A DNA stretch of 64,000 nucleotides from Reticulitermes lucifugus (GCA_026260175.1 JAKCWW010000554.1:1-64000); one strand, 5' to 3'. Positions 23,101-36,200 are shown, numbered from the stretch's first letter. Notes: generated by a model not told the origin, from the sequence alone. Numbers and translations are program-made.

Positions 23101-25863
23101 CATCCACTTTTATGTATCCTTAGTAAAGAGTGAATGAAGGGAATGGATGTGGTAGGGGATCATGCCTGTACATGTCAACGTTTCATATTAGGGCCTACAC
23201 AAAATTTCAGGTGAACTGAAGTTCGGTATTGACTGATCCAGGATAGTAACCCCTTAATTATGAAGCTGAAATTAAATGACAATTCATTTTTGGCACTTTA
23301 CAAACTTTAAAAAAGATCACAATAATTTATTGAATACCCTTTAATTTGGCTCAATTGAAATTCTTTAAGCCTAGAAAACCAAAACTTTTCATTCAAAATG
23401 TTTATTTTTTTCGCCCTTATTGCCACCCCACAGACTCTGCTGCCCAAGTCAGCCGTGCAACTCGTCCTTGCTGCCCCCACCCCACACTTACGCCCCTGTC
23501 TATTCTTCTCAAACCGCTCAATGTACAAAGTAACTGATATGTGACATAAAATGGCTGTCGTCATGATCAGTAACCTGTACTTGAAGCATCTCTTGAAATG
23601 ATGAATATGTAACAGAATATAAAAGAAAAGTCTGACTCCTGCAGCGACAGGCAAAGGATGATCAGACTTGGAGCATATGGTTCTTACCTTCAATAAATTA
23701 ATACAAAAATCAGCAATGTTTGCAAGATTTCAAGGAACACCTTTCAAAAATATGTACAGGTAAGTGCAAGTGGAGTGGCTTTCCATTCCTCTCTGTATTT
23801 GTTCTTCTCTCTATTGGCTCTACCAATACCTTACTAGTCTACTGACCTAACAATTTGGAATATGCCAGTATTTAGTGGGTCTTTGAAATTGTGCCCATTT
23901 GCTGAAATCTGAACCAGAGCATCATAATTTATTATACTTTCCTAAAACTACTGATATCCTTGATCACAACATCTAAACATTGTGTACAGTTCAGGTAACT
24001 CAGTTATCTGTTGGGTAACGTATACATTATGTTGGCAACTTCATCAAATTTTACAGTTTCTTGTATTCACAACATCTCCATGTACATCATAACATATACT
24101 TGTGTCAGTTGTATCCATGTATATTGCATTAGTTACTGCATGACCTGTGCAGGGCTACACGTGGCTGAAGGAAAGGCTGCAACCAGAGGAAACTAGAAGG
24201 CAACAGGAGAAGCTGCGTGATATCTCCCAGTTGGCAGACAAACTGGGTTGTACAGTGTCTCAGCTTGCCATCGCATGGTGCCTCAAGAATGAGAGCGTTC
24301 AGTGCCTGCTATTGGGTGCCGCTTCCGTCGAGCAGCTTTATGAAAGCATACAGAGTTTGCAGGTCAGTTGAGACACCAAACATAATACGAGTTTCCATTT
24401 ACAATTCATTAACAAAGTTCATATTGCTGTTATTGAATTGTTTTGATGTGTTAATTTTGATTTTACTGCATTTCCTTTTATAAGAGGTACTGCAGGACTC
24501 TTCATTTTCCAGTTAATTCTGCTGCAGGTCAGTTAATTTGTTCATATTGGGTTCCTTATATTATGAGGTTTTGAACAGACTGCTTCTCTTTATTTTACAG
24601 GAATCCCATTCAATATATTGTTTGTTTGTACCCTTCTGCATTGCTTTGTAGTATGGTGATGCTGCACACAGGACACATTTTAGACATATTTGGTACAGGA
24701 ATTGTGGCTGTGAACTGTTTATTGAAATATACTGAGAATGAGAACATTGTGTGTAATCAAGCATGCATGTTTGTGTCTGTAAAATGGTTGAAGGAACTAT
24801 GGACAGCTCTTTCTCTTGAAGTGGATGATTTAACAAAAACTTCCAGGTAGAAACTACGAAAGTGTATTTTCCGGTTACAAATTCACAGTCCTAAAATCTT
24901 GAGATATTTAAGGTTTATTAAAGTAATGTACAGCAAAATTCCTTTAATCCATCGTCCAACAGTTTGGAAATCCTAATAACCCAGCATTTGAGGAGAGTGG
25001 TCCCAAGAGTGGAAGTTTCGCTTTTTACCAGAAAAGAAAGCTTCATCAATGAAACAGGCAGATCTCAGGGATATGTTCAAAAAGGCCTCCAAGAATGTCT
25101 GTACATAACCGTTTTATCTCCTGACCCCATGTCTCCTACTCCAACTTCTTCAGCTCTGAAGACTACAGAAAACACAGACGAGGCCGCTGATGACCCTGAA
25201 CCAGCAGATGAAGGAGATATCCAAATGAAATACTCCCCTGATTGGTTTTACAGTCCAAGTGTAAAAGCAGTAACAAAAAAGTACCTGTAAGAATTTAGGT
25301 CGGTAGAAGTACCATCTGACAATCCGGCATCATGGATAATTCAGCACCTATCCAGACCCGTGTGAGTCAGATTAACGGAATTTTGCTGTACATAAATTTA
25401 TAATGCCACAAGAAAGTTACTTTCAGCCCAAGGACTGGTATGCTGATGATCATATTTTTCTTCAAATTCATTTCTTAACGTTATGCAGTTATAATTATAT
25501 AATTATTTTAATTTATTAGAATGCTTAAACCTTCAGAGAGTAAACAGATGTTACCACTTCGGTTCTTTGTTTCTAATTAGCGTCTAAATGATCCTAAATT
25601 TTGTCCTTTTGTTTCAGAATTGGTTGACATTTGTGCTCATGCTTGCAAGTGTGTGACTTTTCTGTGTTCAAATGCTTCTCCATTCATGGTCCTTCTGCTA
25701 GATGTGCCACAAACTGTAAAAAGCCTGCAGGCAATTAATCATTGAACCTGTTGTATTGCAGCTGGTTCCCAAGCTGAATACCAACACGATGAATGAACTT
25801 GAGAGGATCCTGGACAACAAACCCATTCGTCCACCCTTGGTATCAACCCTGGCACTTAGATGA
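11159..25863 (+). CDS. Hk: Voltage-gated K+ channel beta subunit, Hyperkinetic-like (aldo-keto reductase fold)
   Basis: Eight coding exons: 11159-11363 (exon opens at 11128), 15060-15267, 17181-17308, 18524-18730, 19297-19394, 22967-23023, 24153-24362, 25762-25863; 404 residues, frame kept at every GT-AG junction. The product is a cytoplasmic AKR6-family subunit that binds Shaker-type channels and NADPH. Seen: a conserved start of the core ([19 protein letters not shown], about 51-69), the AKR triad Asp99, Tyr104 and Lys132 with the 5/28 spacing of mammalian Kv beta, EQSEYHMF in exon 4, and the cofactor-end segment [14 protein letters not shown]. The fourth AKR position is His171 (IVHKADP) where vertebrate Kv beta has Asn; as I recall it, Drosophila Hk also reads HKADP. 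It ends LVSTLALR. The frame is open upstream of the chosen ATG back to the acceptor, so a longer alternative N terminus from an upstream exon is possible. Promoter not identified. Confidence 0.95.
11870..12420. repeat. Degenerate tandem units of about 130-140 bp
   Basis: Units repeatedly show GAAATTCGGTAT, then TGCCGTTGAG or TGTCGTTGAG, then GAGTTTCGTGAAAATC, then TTTACTTAATGG. A similar block (GTCCGTCCGT, GAAATTTGGTATTCGGAC) begins right after the donor of the first Hk coding exon at about 11370. Noncoding, in the first long Hk intron. Confidence 0.65.
12565..12680 (-). mobile_element. SINE family 2, tail fragment
   Basis: Keeps only the tail half: GGTAAAGGTCACCCCATG, then GAAGTATAGCTCC and CTTGGCACTACGAGG. 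In the first long Hk intron. Confidence 0.6.
12950..13930 (-). pseudogene. Possible decayed DDE transposase C-terminus
   Basis: The minus strand of 13000-13300 reads [15 protein letters not shown], then a Lys-rich segment, then FYAEKPF and, past a stop, [14 protein letters not shown], reminiscent of the cysteine-rich tail of pogo/jerky-like transposases. Words related to GGGTAAAACGGCC recur at about 12763, 12785, 13527, 13550 and 13910 and may be terminal or subterminal repeats. Tentative. Confidence 0.35.
14215..14820. mobile_element. Degenerate hAT-like element with internal duplication
   Basis: Left side CAGGGTTGTACAAAATGCGG and right side (complement) CAGTTGTGAGCAACTTTGTG look like a decayed inverted pair with 'GCGGCCC' and 'TTGGCCC' subterminal words. 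Flanking 8-bp repeats are poor, so the assignment is tentative. Inside, a 33-34-bp unit containing TAATGTGGCCTGTAAACAT occurs twice in tandem (about 14712-14779). A poly-C/poly-A/(AT)n tract lies at 14272-14308. Confidence 0.4.
15440..15650 (+). repeat. Dispersed repeat, copy 1 (shared with 44395-44570)
   Basis: Shares CAGCAACACTGC/TGAGAACTAC-like sequence and an alignable 90-bp core (ending GCAGCAACACTGCGAGTACT) with the copy at 44395-44570, same orientation. An open frame over it (15448-15681) is not recognised as a cellular protein. Confidence 0.55.
16090..16127. repeat. (ATT)n microsatellite
   Basis: About twelve ATT/TTA units with one ACT interruption, in an Hk intron. Other simple tracts in the window: (AT)n at 9889-9914 and 60380-60400, (GA)n at 34188-34201 and 59613-59628, (GT)n at 51660-51670. 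Confidence 0.95.
16455..16770. repeat. Dispersed repeat, copy 1 (shared with 53765-53870)
   Basis: The segment AGTATCATTCCACCAATGCT near 16678, and the following CTTAGCAATTGTCAGTG... ATAAATAACA, recurs at 53770-53860 with about 80% similarity. The preceding part resembles repeat sequence common in polyneopteran genomes (recollection only). In an Hk intron. Confidence 0.6.
17513..17730 (-). mobile_element. SINE family 2, partial copy
   Basis: Contains the family words CATGAAGGCATATGGGG, CTCGGCACTAGATTGGGAGTG and GGCCGCTTTACCC in the same order as the full copies; the head end is diverged. Confidence 0.75.
18130..18410 (-). mobile_element. SINE family 2, full copy with 12-bp target-site duplication
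   Basis: Perfect direct repeats CTGGCAGAATGG at 18118-18129 and 18411-18422. On the minus strand the tRNA-like head carries B box GGATCGAATCC, and the body contains the family's GGTACC, CAGCCGTTTTACC and TCTAGTGC words (complements), ending in a TTTTTTTACC tail. Lies in the Hk intron before exon 4. Confidence 0.9.
19016..19242. mobile_element. hAT-type MITE
   Basis: Termini CAGTGGAGTAGCTAGG and (complement) CAGGGGTGTAGCTGGG form an imperfect inverted repeat. Flanking 8-bp direct repeats TTTGCAGC (19008-19015) and TTTGCAAC (19243-19250) differ at one base. Noncoding; in the Hk intron between exons 4 and 5. Sequence near 23290-23510 resembles its interior and right end (ACTTACGCCCCTG), suggesting a second, incomplete copy. 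Confidence 0.8.
20590..21995 (-). pseudogene. Non-LTR retrotransposon reverse transcriptase, 5'-truncated and broken (jockey/CR1-like)
   Basis: Reading the minus strand from about 21995: [20 protein letters not shown] (RT block 1), [28 protein letters not shown] (block with catalytic Asp), then the assembly gap, then [20 protein letters not shown] and the catalytic FADD box (FADDTSVI), then [12 protein letters not shown] and a thumb region ([19 protein letters not shown]) and a C-terminal tail ([20 protein letters not shown] near 20700). Damage: a frameshift in a T/A homopolymer near 21340, a stop near 21290, and a frameshift in the A run near 20835. The endonuclease half is missing, as in usual 5' truncation. 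It sits antisense in the Hk intron between exons 5 and 6. The 3' limit is uncertain; noncoding tail may reach about 20,220. Confidence 0.88.
21592..21706. other. Assembly gap (115 N)
   Basis: Run of unknown bases inside the reverse transcriptase remnant, removing the segment between the first catalytic aspartate block and the block before FADD. Confidence 1.
24931..25388 (+). mobile_element. Non-autonomous Tigger/pogo-type derivative, copy A
   Basis: Begins CAGCAAAATTCCTTTAATCC and ends with the near inverted complement ending GGAATTTTGCTG. TA dinucleotides flank it (24929-24930 and 25389-25390), as for Tc1/mariner/pogo insertion. The inside keeps an open frame (24964-25290) containing [16 protein letters not shown], resembling the C-terminal tail of Tigger/jerky-like transposases. 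It sits in the last intron of Hk. Confidence 0.85.
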
Positions 25864-28800
25864 CAATCAGTGTGCCCCCCTGGTGGTGGACCAATGGGGG
25901 GTAATGGGGCTGCAGGCGAAAGTTCTCCAAAAGAAGATTCAATTCCAGAAGAGGCTCGCGAGCAGAAGCTGCCATTCTGCACGATTCAGTGACAGGAGGA
26001 GAAGCCCTGCAGCCCTGCGGGAAATGACAACATTAAACCCACATCTGTCTGAGTGCACTGAAGAAGGAAGCAACTTTGTACTTTACCTAAACGTGATATG
26101 CTTATTTCTGTAACTCCACAGGTTGGATACATTATTAGATTACATTTTAAAATTCTGCATGTACACACTACTTATTCCTATTTACTGACAAATTACTTTA
26201 TGAATATAATTATTATGAAGAAACCCTGCAGTATAATATTATGCTTGGGGAAAAGACAAAATGCCTGGTCTGAGCCATTGTTCTTGCTGCTGCTACATAG
26301 ACAGACTCTGTTGGGCTTTTGTGCTTGAACTTTATTCCACTTAGATGAATGAATTCAGTACTCATTGTACGGGTCCATTCTTAAAGGCATACATGAACTG
26401 TGTATATAGTAGCTTTGAAACACAATTTAAAAAATTTTGCACAGTTTTCAGCAGTTACTTCATGTGTAACATACCAAAATGAACCCAATTAAATTAAAAC
26501 ATACAGAAGTTTGTTTGCCAGTTTCAGTTTTGAAACAAATATTTTTATAATCTTGATCAGATATCAGGAGCAGAAACAATAAAATGCACCGAAAATAAAT
26601 AATTAATCGGGGCATGCTACAGAATTATGTTTGTCATTACATAATGAAGTACATTTTTAATAAGAAATATATGCTATGTGAATGTAATTTGCAGTATATA
26701 ACATGGTGCAGAGTGGATTCTGTACAGTGTTACACAAGTTGATGAGAAGTCAAACAGAAGAACTGGACACTATTTGCACCACGTTCAGCCAGTGAGACTT
26801 GGACCATGTTACTTTACTTCCTGCCACTGCTAACAGAAGTAACAAGTGTCACCTGAAACTCATCATACATAAAACTTGACCATGATTACAGAAGAAGGTG
26901 GAAATTCTCCCTGTCCTCATGCATTGCTGACATGTCCGTAAAAAGTTTACATCATTCACGTATTTTTACAGACATCTTGGATAAAAAGGAAACCTTGTTT
27001 GGACATTTTCATTCAGTTCTTAAACTGTGTTAGGATCTTATCTGTCAACCATGTGCCCCATAAATAAGTCACACTGTAAGTGAGGGAGGAGTGTGCTTGC
27101 CACAAACAACTGCTAATAACTGTGTCCCTAAACACTCCCCTCAACCTGTCCTTGGATGCCCTTGATGCATAAGCACAGCAGAGTCATGCTGGAAAAATGC
27201 ACATGGCATTCAACTGCTGGCAGCTCAGAAAAGTGGGTGGAGTATCTGCTCCACGTACCTTTCAGAATTAATTTTGTCATAAAAAAATATCAGTTTAATT
27301 ATTTTGTCTGTGCTCACACTGCAACACACACCAGCTTTGGAATAATACAGCGGAATATAGTGTGCAAGTCTAGGATTGTGTGAACTTCAGTATGTACTGT
27401 TTTATGAATTTACATTACTATCTTAGTGAAAACAGGCCTTGTGAGAATTGAAAAATCAGGCTAGAGAGAGTCGATTTGACCAGTGTGAACAGGCTGAAGG
27501 ATACATTAATATAACTCCATTGTGTTAGTGGGGCAACTAATTTGCAGTTCAGGCACTGCCATTATATTATACGTTTTCAGCTCCGTGAGTTTCTTGACTG
27601 TTTCTGCTGACAATTTTGACACCTTGTCTTGTATGTGAGATAGATTAATTCAGGTCTAGCATTTTCTCTTTGGTGAGCACTCACTATTTTGATTCGGTAC
27701 TGTCTGTCCTGGGACAAATCAGTCTGTCTTAATTTATTTAATGTTTGTGCCTAGACAATTGTAACATCCTGCAATATATGCTCATATCTCCTGTTCACTT
27801 AAGGTACAAAATTCCTATTCTTGTAGCCATCGTACACCAATACCCATTGCAGTATGTTTATAACATCTGGCATTTTACTCAGGAAATAACACAGTGAATG
27901 ACTCATTGCATGTTGTTGCTTGGAACAGTTACATAGCGGAAGATAAAGTAACTCCCTATGGCCAGACTTGGTGAGAAATGCATCAGGTTCTTCTGTCTAG
28001 GAAGCTGACTGACTCCTGTAACACTCTTCAGAATTATAATTGTACATGACACACAGTTTTACAAATCTCAGTTCTGTCTCATTATTGTGACCTTTCATAT
28101 TAAATTCAAGAGTTCTTGTGTTCTGTCCTGAAATCATACTTCTGTTTTTTGACAGAAATAGGTTGTAAAGTAAAATAAAGTTATAGTCTATGCAGATAAC
28201 TGTAAACAATATCTGAATATATTTCCAAAATTGGAAGGCTTACAGAAATTATATGATTAATGTTTCCATTTTCTTTACAGACATTTCACAGCTTAGATGA
28301 ATTTGACTTTTTGTGACAAACCAGTTTCTGCCAATTTTCCTCAGTTTCAATTTTAATGTAGATTATGACACTGTTTGTCTAAAACAAATGAAAATTGGCT
28401 TCAGTGTAGGCCTACCATGAATGGTAGTAAAGTTAACTGATTTATATATTTTTCAGTGGAAACTAAAGGCAGTAAAACCAAAGGAAGAACAAAAATAAGG
28501 AATTCCAAGCAAAACTTGTAAAGCTTATGTTCCTGCAGTGGCGGCTAGTGACCATCTGAACAGGTGAGACCAGGGCCCAATAAATTACTCCCTACTTTTA
28601 GGAAAGGGGAAAACATCTGTATTGTTGCAGCAAATTTGGGTTCATTTTGTGTTGACAAGAACACTTGAAACAAAGGAACTGTGCCCCCTATGACCTTCGG
28701 TTGAACATCAAGCCCCTCTTTGTGCAAATACAGCACCCCCAAGGGAGGCTTGGGCCACATATGCCACCCACAAGATTTTCTTGACTTTTTACCATCATTT

Positions 28801-30129
28801 AGGGTTACTTCTTTATGTTTCTGTTGAAAAATATACAGTCTGATGTACAGACTGGATTTCTAATAGGCTTCCAGCCAGTATTCACATCACAGGCCTGTCA
28901 GTATATACACTAATCATACAATATTCTGTTGTCTCTCATAACAGACCTAAAGTTTTAACACTTGTCTTTCTCACACTGCATACCTGTATCTGGGGGGAGA
29001 AATTTGGATGTTCAGACAAGTTGGGGAACGTGAATATGTATGGAATTCTATAAGGGACTGTGAAGTCCTGGCCCAAGTGGCAATGCAACAGACCTGTGAG
29101 AGGAATGTGTGATGTCTACCAAGTACCACAAGTAAGTGGAAGCAGCATCACTGGAAAACTGTACTAAATCTCAGACACATGAGGAAAGACCATCCATGAA
29201 CATCTCACAGCTTAGGCAATAACCTCTGCAGATTTTGTAGGACAATTTTATTACATACTAAACATAAACAAATTAAAATTCATCAAAGTAGTTTTATACT
29301 TTGAGGTATTAACTGTTTTTGGGGACTGCACCCTCCAGCTAAACAGACTTTCTTTCTGCAAGGATTTCTAGTCACAGACCTATTATTCTGTTTTTACTAT
29401 TATTTTATTTTGCTTTTTAAAGTAACTTGCTAGTGATATACTGATTCTGTAGGCTATACATTAAATTTGTCAAATATAGGCCAAAACTTTAGCATCATCA
29501 GTATGTTTGTAGAAAGACAGTGTTTTATATATAATGTGTACATATAGTTATGTTCTATCTCCATACTACATGTGACATGCCTTGCAAAAATGTTTGACTC
29601 TTGCCATAAGAATTTTAATAAGGCAGCAAAGTTGATAATTAATGCTCTACAAAAATATTACCTTAACATGTTGCAGATTTTTAAAATCTATTTCCATTCA
29701 TCATTTCAGATCCCTAAAGTAAGTGTTATTAGTATTTCTCTTGCTCTCACATCACAAGGTCGTGCATCACTGATGTTGTTATTCTGATTATAGAAAGTGA
29801 AAAAAACAGCATTGGATTGGTAGCCTCCTATAGCATACTGCTGATACAAAATTTCGTGGATATCATTCAGCTATTTTAAAATTTTTATGGGTGAACACAC
29901 ACATAAAAACATCAAGGTGATCTATTTTTTCATGACAGGAAAAAAACTTGCCCAAGAAGCAAAATTTCTAATTATGCAATGACTTTTAGGAATTCAGCTG
30001 TCACTTAAGCTGAGGGAAACCTCTATGTAGAAAATTCTGTCCACTATAAAGGAAGTTTAAACATGTAAATAAGTTTAAAAGAAATTGTCACACTTCCTGA
30101 AACTTATGGTCTTTCTTTTGTGGTAAATA

Positions 30130-30291
30130 CTGGTAATCCTGACTGGTGATGAAGGTATCCATACAATTAAAATGAATCTATTCATTAGGTAACCTGCACT
30201 GAATTTTAACCTGGTAATCCTGACTGGTGATTTGAAAATATCAACATGATTAAAACGAATCTATTCATTAGGTAACCTGTACTGAATTTTC
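30130..30291. repeat. 81-bp tandem duplication
   Basis: TGGTAATCCTGACTGGTGAT begins at 30131 and 30212, followed by AATCTATTCATTAGGTAACC in both units. Two copies only, about 85-90% alike by eye. Confidence 0.85.
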
Positions 30292-33200
30292 AGGTCTTCA
30301 TAGATGAGATATTAAATATTAATTATTTATTTCAAAGTGTTTGGATATTTTAAAATACCCCATTTCACAGTTTAACAACAGATGTGAGATATGAATAAAT
30401 ACACTCTATTAATCAAAATTTTATTGAAATTATTAAACAGTGAAAGTTTTGGGTAATGCATTTACATTCATTGCTATATAAACAAAAAACAAGGAAGATA
30501 TGCCTCACTGTCCTACTTTGATTTTTAACATATCAGTCTTAGTGTAATGCATAATAATATATAGATACTCTACAATTTTTAGCTTCTGTTCTAGTGAAAT
30601 ATTTATAACACAACCACATTTAAATAACTGCATGATCATAAGTTATACTGTTAGCCAATCCTTATATTTGATTAAACTTTTTTATACAATAATCATTTGA
30701 AATATTCAAAATATACACAGTTAAGTAATCCAGCTATTTGCTTCCAACTGTTGCTCACTGGAAAAATAAATAACCATTCTAGTTTCCTGTTTGAGCGAAA
30801 ATACATTAATTTCCGCTGGTTACATATTTAGGGATTAAATGTGTATGATTGCAGTATTGTTTGGTGCTCATTTTGGGGCACAAATTTACAGACAGATATT
30901 ACATCTCTAATGTGCATTACATTCTGTGCTTGTAAAACATCCTGTCTGAATATTTATCATTGGATCAGACAGAATATAACAAAATCAAATAGAAAAATAT
31001 AATAAAAATCAAATCATAGATTAAAATTGCAGCATTGGAGGTGTAATTCTTATCAGTTTGATTTTACATGTAACAGGCAACTGTATAAAAAGTGTTTAAA
31101 GCTTTTTCAGCATGAAGTTTGATTAAAATAGCACAGTGTGTACATACTTAACAATCTCAACTTCAATTACACAGAGTTTGATTGCACAATACAGTAAAGT
31201 CATTAACTCTGCAGGATTCTAGTCCTAGCTTCAGGTTCAGGTGCAAAAGTGTTTGTCTGTACAAGTGGACATATTTCATAATGATAAGATCAAGAATAAT
31301 GTTACAGAACTTCAATCATCCATGGAAGACGTAAGTTGCTTTCAAATTTCTTGTATGATAAAACGCATGGTATAAATAAAAGTGTTTATAAATATGTTTA
31401 GTACAATACTTGTGAAATAGGATTGGAAGGATTGTATAATTTTAAATATGATGTAAATTTCAGTATCAAGTTTTCATAACATGTTACTAGTTTTATGAAT
31501 CTACATAATATCTTTGCATCTAGTTATCCTGGGCAAAGACTTCTTGTGACAATATTAACTAAAAATAACAATTTATCACAATAATAACCAAAGAGTACTG
31601 GCTTGGTAATTGATCACATCCACACAGTAAATTAACAATAAATGATGCAAAACATCTTGTCTCAATATTTGAAACAGGTGCAGCTGAAATTATGAATAAC
31701 CTGTTTTTATGATAATATACATAATATCAACACTGTTATGTCTCTAATAACAAGCTCATGAGTATTTTCGTCCTTGCCATTTCAATATGATTGCTTTTTT
31801 TATAACTGTAAGCCCATTATTGTTCATTCATATTTTAACTCTGCTTTAATCACTCTTGTAGACATTCAGATCACTTCACTTCTACTTAATGTGAATGTCC
31901 ATTTTTCGGGTTCCATAACACATATTCAGCCTTTAACGTGTAAGCTCCTTCCTATCTTTGGTATAAATAAAATAAAAGAAAATAAGTTAATGTTAATACC
32001 TCATGAACCGGAATCCAAACTTTTTTTTCTCTCTTTTTTGCATATTTATACTTTGAAAAGATTTCATTTTGATTTTCCAGGTTATGTTTTGCAGTGTATA
32101 CTGCAATTTTAGTTTCTTGAGTTTAAATTTGTTAAATTTATATTCATATTTTTAAATGTTTTTGGAACATGTGTGTTGAACAAAATGAAACATTTTACCT
32201 AATATATAATGCAGCCTGAAAACAGTTCATAATATACAAATTAAATGTAGATGAATTTAGGTACTCATATGGTTGTGCGTTGATGGAGTCCACAAAGAGT
32301 GAGAGACCTTTTTCAAGTAAAGCTCTAATGTTCTGATATGCACAACCACTTGTAATATAAACCTAATGCTTGTCAAACAGTCAAGTTTTATGTTCTGGCA
32401 TACATACCTACTTACCACTGTTTTGCTCAGCTTGACCCAGCAACCAAGCCATACTCTAGTTGATGTGGGTAGGCCACTTAATAGACTCCTGCTTATACAG
32501 GCTATGGCAGCCTTCATTCAACATTTTCATTTACGTAGTAATCAGACAGCACCACAGAGAAAGAATGAAACTACTATGTGTACTGTTGCATTCAGCTAAG
32601 GATGTCATGTAATAAAAACATGGATCTGTGGTCAGCTGTAGAGACGTTTTTAAGATATAGCAGCACTTACAGTAATGTTTCTTGGCCAGTTAATTTGTCC
32701 AATCTGTCAGCTTGTTATTTCATTTTATGGGACTATTTGAAAAGCAGAATGTTGCAAATACATATGGCAGACTTACACATTCTCAAGCTAAGAATTTCTG
32801 AAGAAATCAATGCCATATCACCTGTCATATCCGTGTAATGGGAAGTTTTATAAACCAAGTCCATAAGTGAATCAATCTTGATGAGATTAATGGTTGTTGT
32901 TTTTAAGGACTGACTTTTTGTAATGTTCCACAATAATGGCAAATATTTACTTTTCAATTCACATTACTTCAAATAAATTTTAATAAACTGTGGTTGATGA
33001 ATGGATGCTGTCCGACCTGTATTAAAAGGACTTTACTTTTGGACTTAGTGTGGCTTGAGATTTTTAATGATGCTCTCAATTGTTAGTCACCCACTGGCAC
33101 TTGTTAACTATTTAAATGAAAGATAGTAGCAATCATGCTGTCACCATGTCTTATCTTTTTGCATATCTGGATATGTGGCATTTCAAATAAAAACTATAAT

Positions 33201-36200
33201 TTAATATTCGAGTTGTGATATTCTGAGAACTGTAATATGTAATAAAAGGAACTCATTTGTCTTCGTTGATAGTGTCTTCAGAGAATTTTAGTACGTAATT
33301 ATCTTAAGAAATGTTGATATTGTATAATTCACTGCTATTTTGGTAGTGGTCATATGGAAATCATTCTGACTGAAAACATAAAATGTTTATTGCCAAGTTC
33401 AAGGCCTGTATAATAGTTCACCAGTTGTCTTCTAGGCAACTGACATATTTAAATGAGTAACACGCATAATCATGTAGTGAAGTGAGAAAAGTGAATAAGT
33501 GTAACTTTGAATTAATTTCACCTTATTTTTATCAGTGCTAGTGTTTTTATATCATGATATGCAACTTTCTTTCCAGTGTTTGCCATGAAGAATTCACATA
33601 ACTGGTCTTACAGTCAGGTCACTTTACATTCTTTCATTACATAATTCATTTCCTGTAATCTTCAAAATAATCTGTGAATTCTGAATTGTAATGGGATGAG
33701 CAATTACACATTTACTTCTGATGCTTTATTTCAATCCAATATAGTAACTATGCCATCCAAAGTAGTGACAAATCTCTTGCATTGTACCTCACATATTGAG
33801 GTTTGTTATTGTGAACAAATTAACATGTGTCAAATCAAAGGCTGCCATTTGAGCACTAATACTATTATTAACAAAATTTTGAGAGCCAACATTAATAACT
33901 GTCTACATGAAATTCAGTTACATGAATGCATGTAATAATTTGATGTATGTAATCATGACATATAAATTTATATGTTGGCTACTGTATGTCAAATTAAGCA
34001 ATTTTATGATATTGATTTCTTTCATTCATTCACAACCGTATGGTAGCTTGAAATCTGTTTTTTAATGCTTATATTGAATCTCATCTTTGTAGTCTAAGTG
34101 AGAAGTACCTTAGCTTCCAGAACCTTCTGATGACACTTCATAATGTCATGGAACATCTAGGCTGTGACAGATGCAAACAAACAAAAAAGAGAGAGAGAGA
34201 GATGTTTGACAAAATCTTCAAAACAAATCAGTTTCTGAGTTCTGTTTGTGAGATAGTTGTGAGTGGTACCTGTAAGACTGGCCTACAGCTCCTACGATAC
34301 ATTCAGCTAGATTATTGTTTTAATCGCATTTTCAGATAATAATTTGTGGACAGGAAATGACATTCTGTTTGAAGTTTGTAGGTTAGTAGTTGAATCACTT
34401 CCCATTTTGCCTGATAAATATAGTTTATAGTATAAAATATTTATACGATTTCAATCACAAATTTTGTGATATTTGAGATAATTCTAACTGTAGTGATAAT
34501 TAGTTGAACTTATCTCTTTAAATCAGTTATCATAGCAGTTCACTGAATGGGTCATATAAATATCAGAACAAACGCTAATAAGTAGTTTGTCTTGTGCAGA
34601 TTTAAAGCAGCAGGTAATATAGAAACAAAAATCATATAAAAGCTAGAATTTGACATCTTAGACTTAACATTTTACAATAATTATAATGTAGGTAGAAAAG
34701 ATTGTTAAGTTATTTATTCTGTCAGAGTTACATATCACTATACTGTCCATTGACATAAGTAGGCACTGCATGGTGGGAGAAGCTCACAGTGTTTCAATAA
34801 TCATAGAACTTTAGCAGTGCTACATTGACCAAAATGTTGCAGCAACATATAGTGCTACAAGTATAATCCTTGGTGATGGTTAACCACCTTTCACGTCCAA
34901 CATATAATAACAGTTTTATCTTCATGTGTATAAATTTATTACATTTGTTTTATTTGTTCTTAACAAATTTATTGACTTGTTACCATTATATTTTGCCATT
35001 ATAAATGGTGTAGAAACCATCAATAATAAGATTTAAAAATAAACAAATTTAATCAAATATGTGATTGGTATAAAATGTTACTGTGTTTTGAATGTGTATT
35101 ACTTCATACACATTCCTTCAACACCCCTACCATTCAAACACCATTTCTTTAATGTTTCATTTTATCATAGTGTCTGATGCTGTGTGTTGTGTCCCTTTGA
35201 AGGAAAGATCATATTCTTGCTAGTTCAGCAATGCTCCCCTTGCTTGAACAGTGTGTTAGATTTGGCTTTTTGGCAGATTAGAGAGGAACACTTCAAAGTA
35301 AACACCGCATTGTTTGTATAGACATAACACTACAGATTTTATTGAACAATGTGGTTATAAATTCAGTGCATTGGAATATGCTTCAAGCATAGAGCATAGT
35401 ACAGTAAGTAGAATGTATATGCTGTTACACAAAGTGCAGAGTATGCAGTATATTCTACCCTGCAGACAAATAAATGATAGATCTATTAGTATCCAGATAC
35501 TAGGGTAGTCAAGGAGGTGTTTGGAAGAGTCTGTTGTAGCAAAGTATTGTAAGGCTCAGAAATCAGTCTGTAATATCTGCAAAACTATGCACACACACTC
35601 CAAGACATAACATACTGCTTACACTTGATTGTGAGCACTTGAAACACCACACCAAAAGTGTCACGGAATCTCACGACACCATAATCTTCATGTTTTGCTA
35701 TGCAAGCCAAACGAAGCCTCATAATGTGTTCTGCCACTGTGAGCATTTCTGAGGCTCAAACTGCCTGCCGCTGTTGAAACCTTGTAGAAATGCCAGAGTA
35801 TAACTGCAGGACCTAAACCATATGTTGAAATAACAATGGAAATGACATACATTGCTTTTATATGTAAATTCTAAAATTGAGATTTTACATCCCTATGTTC
35901 TATGGGGTGATTGGTTAGATTCTTGACTCATTACATTGGCAATCCTGCTTAATGATGTTTGTAGTTTTGCACATTCCCTCAAATATTCACAATGATAGTC
36001 ATGGGTGTTATATTGACCAGTGGTATATCAACACCTTCAGTAGCTCCAGTCAGGAGTCTTACCATCCCAAGATTTTCCTCATTTGCCATTGCAAAATTAT
36101 ATTCTATAGCCTCACATTTGAACTTGGCTATCATGAGGGCGGTACTACGTCCCATTTCACGGCCAGAACATTATTTTAAATGCGTTTATAATGGTTTTCA

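Noticed and set aside
23307-23693. 128-codon minus-strand frame inside the Hk gene
   Set aside because: Covers sequence similar to a hAT-type MITE and intron DNA; no recognisable protein.
31774-32112. 112-codon plus-strand frame
   Set aside because: AT-rich, hydrophobic by composition, no homology I recognise, no neighbouring exon signals.
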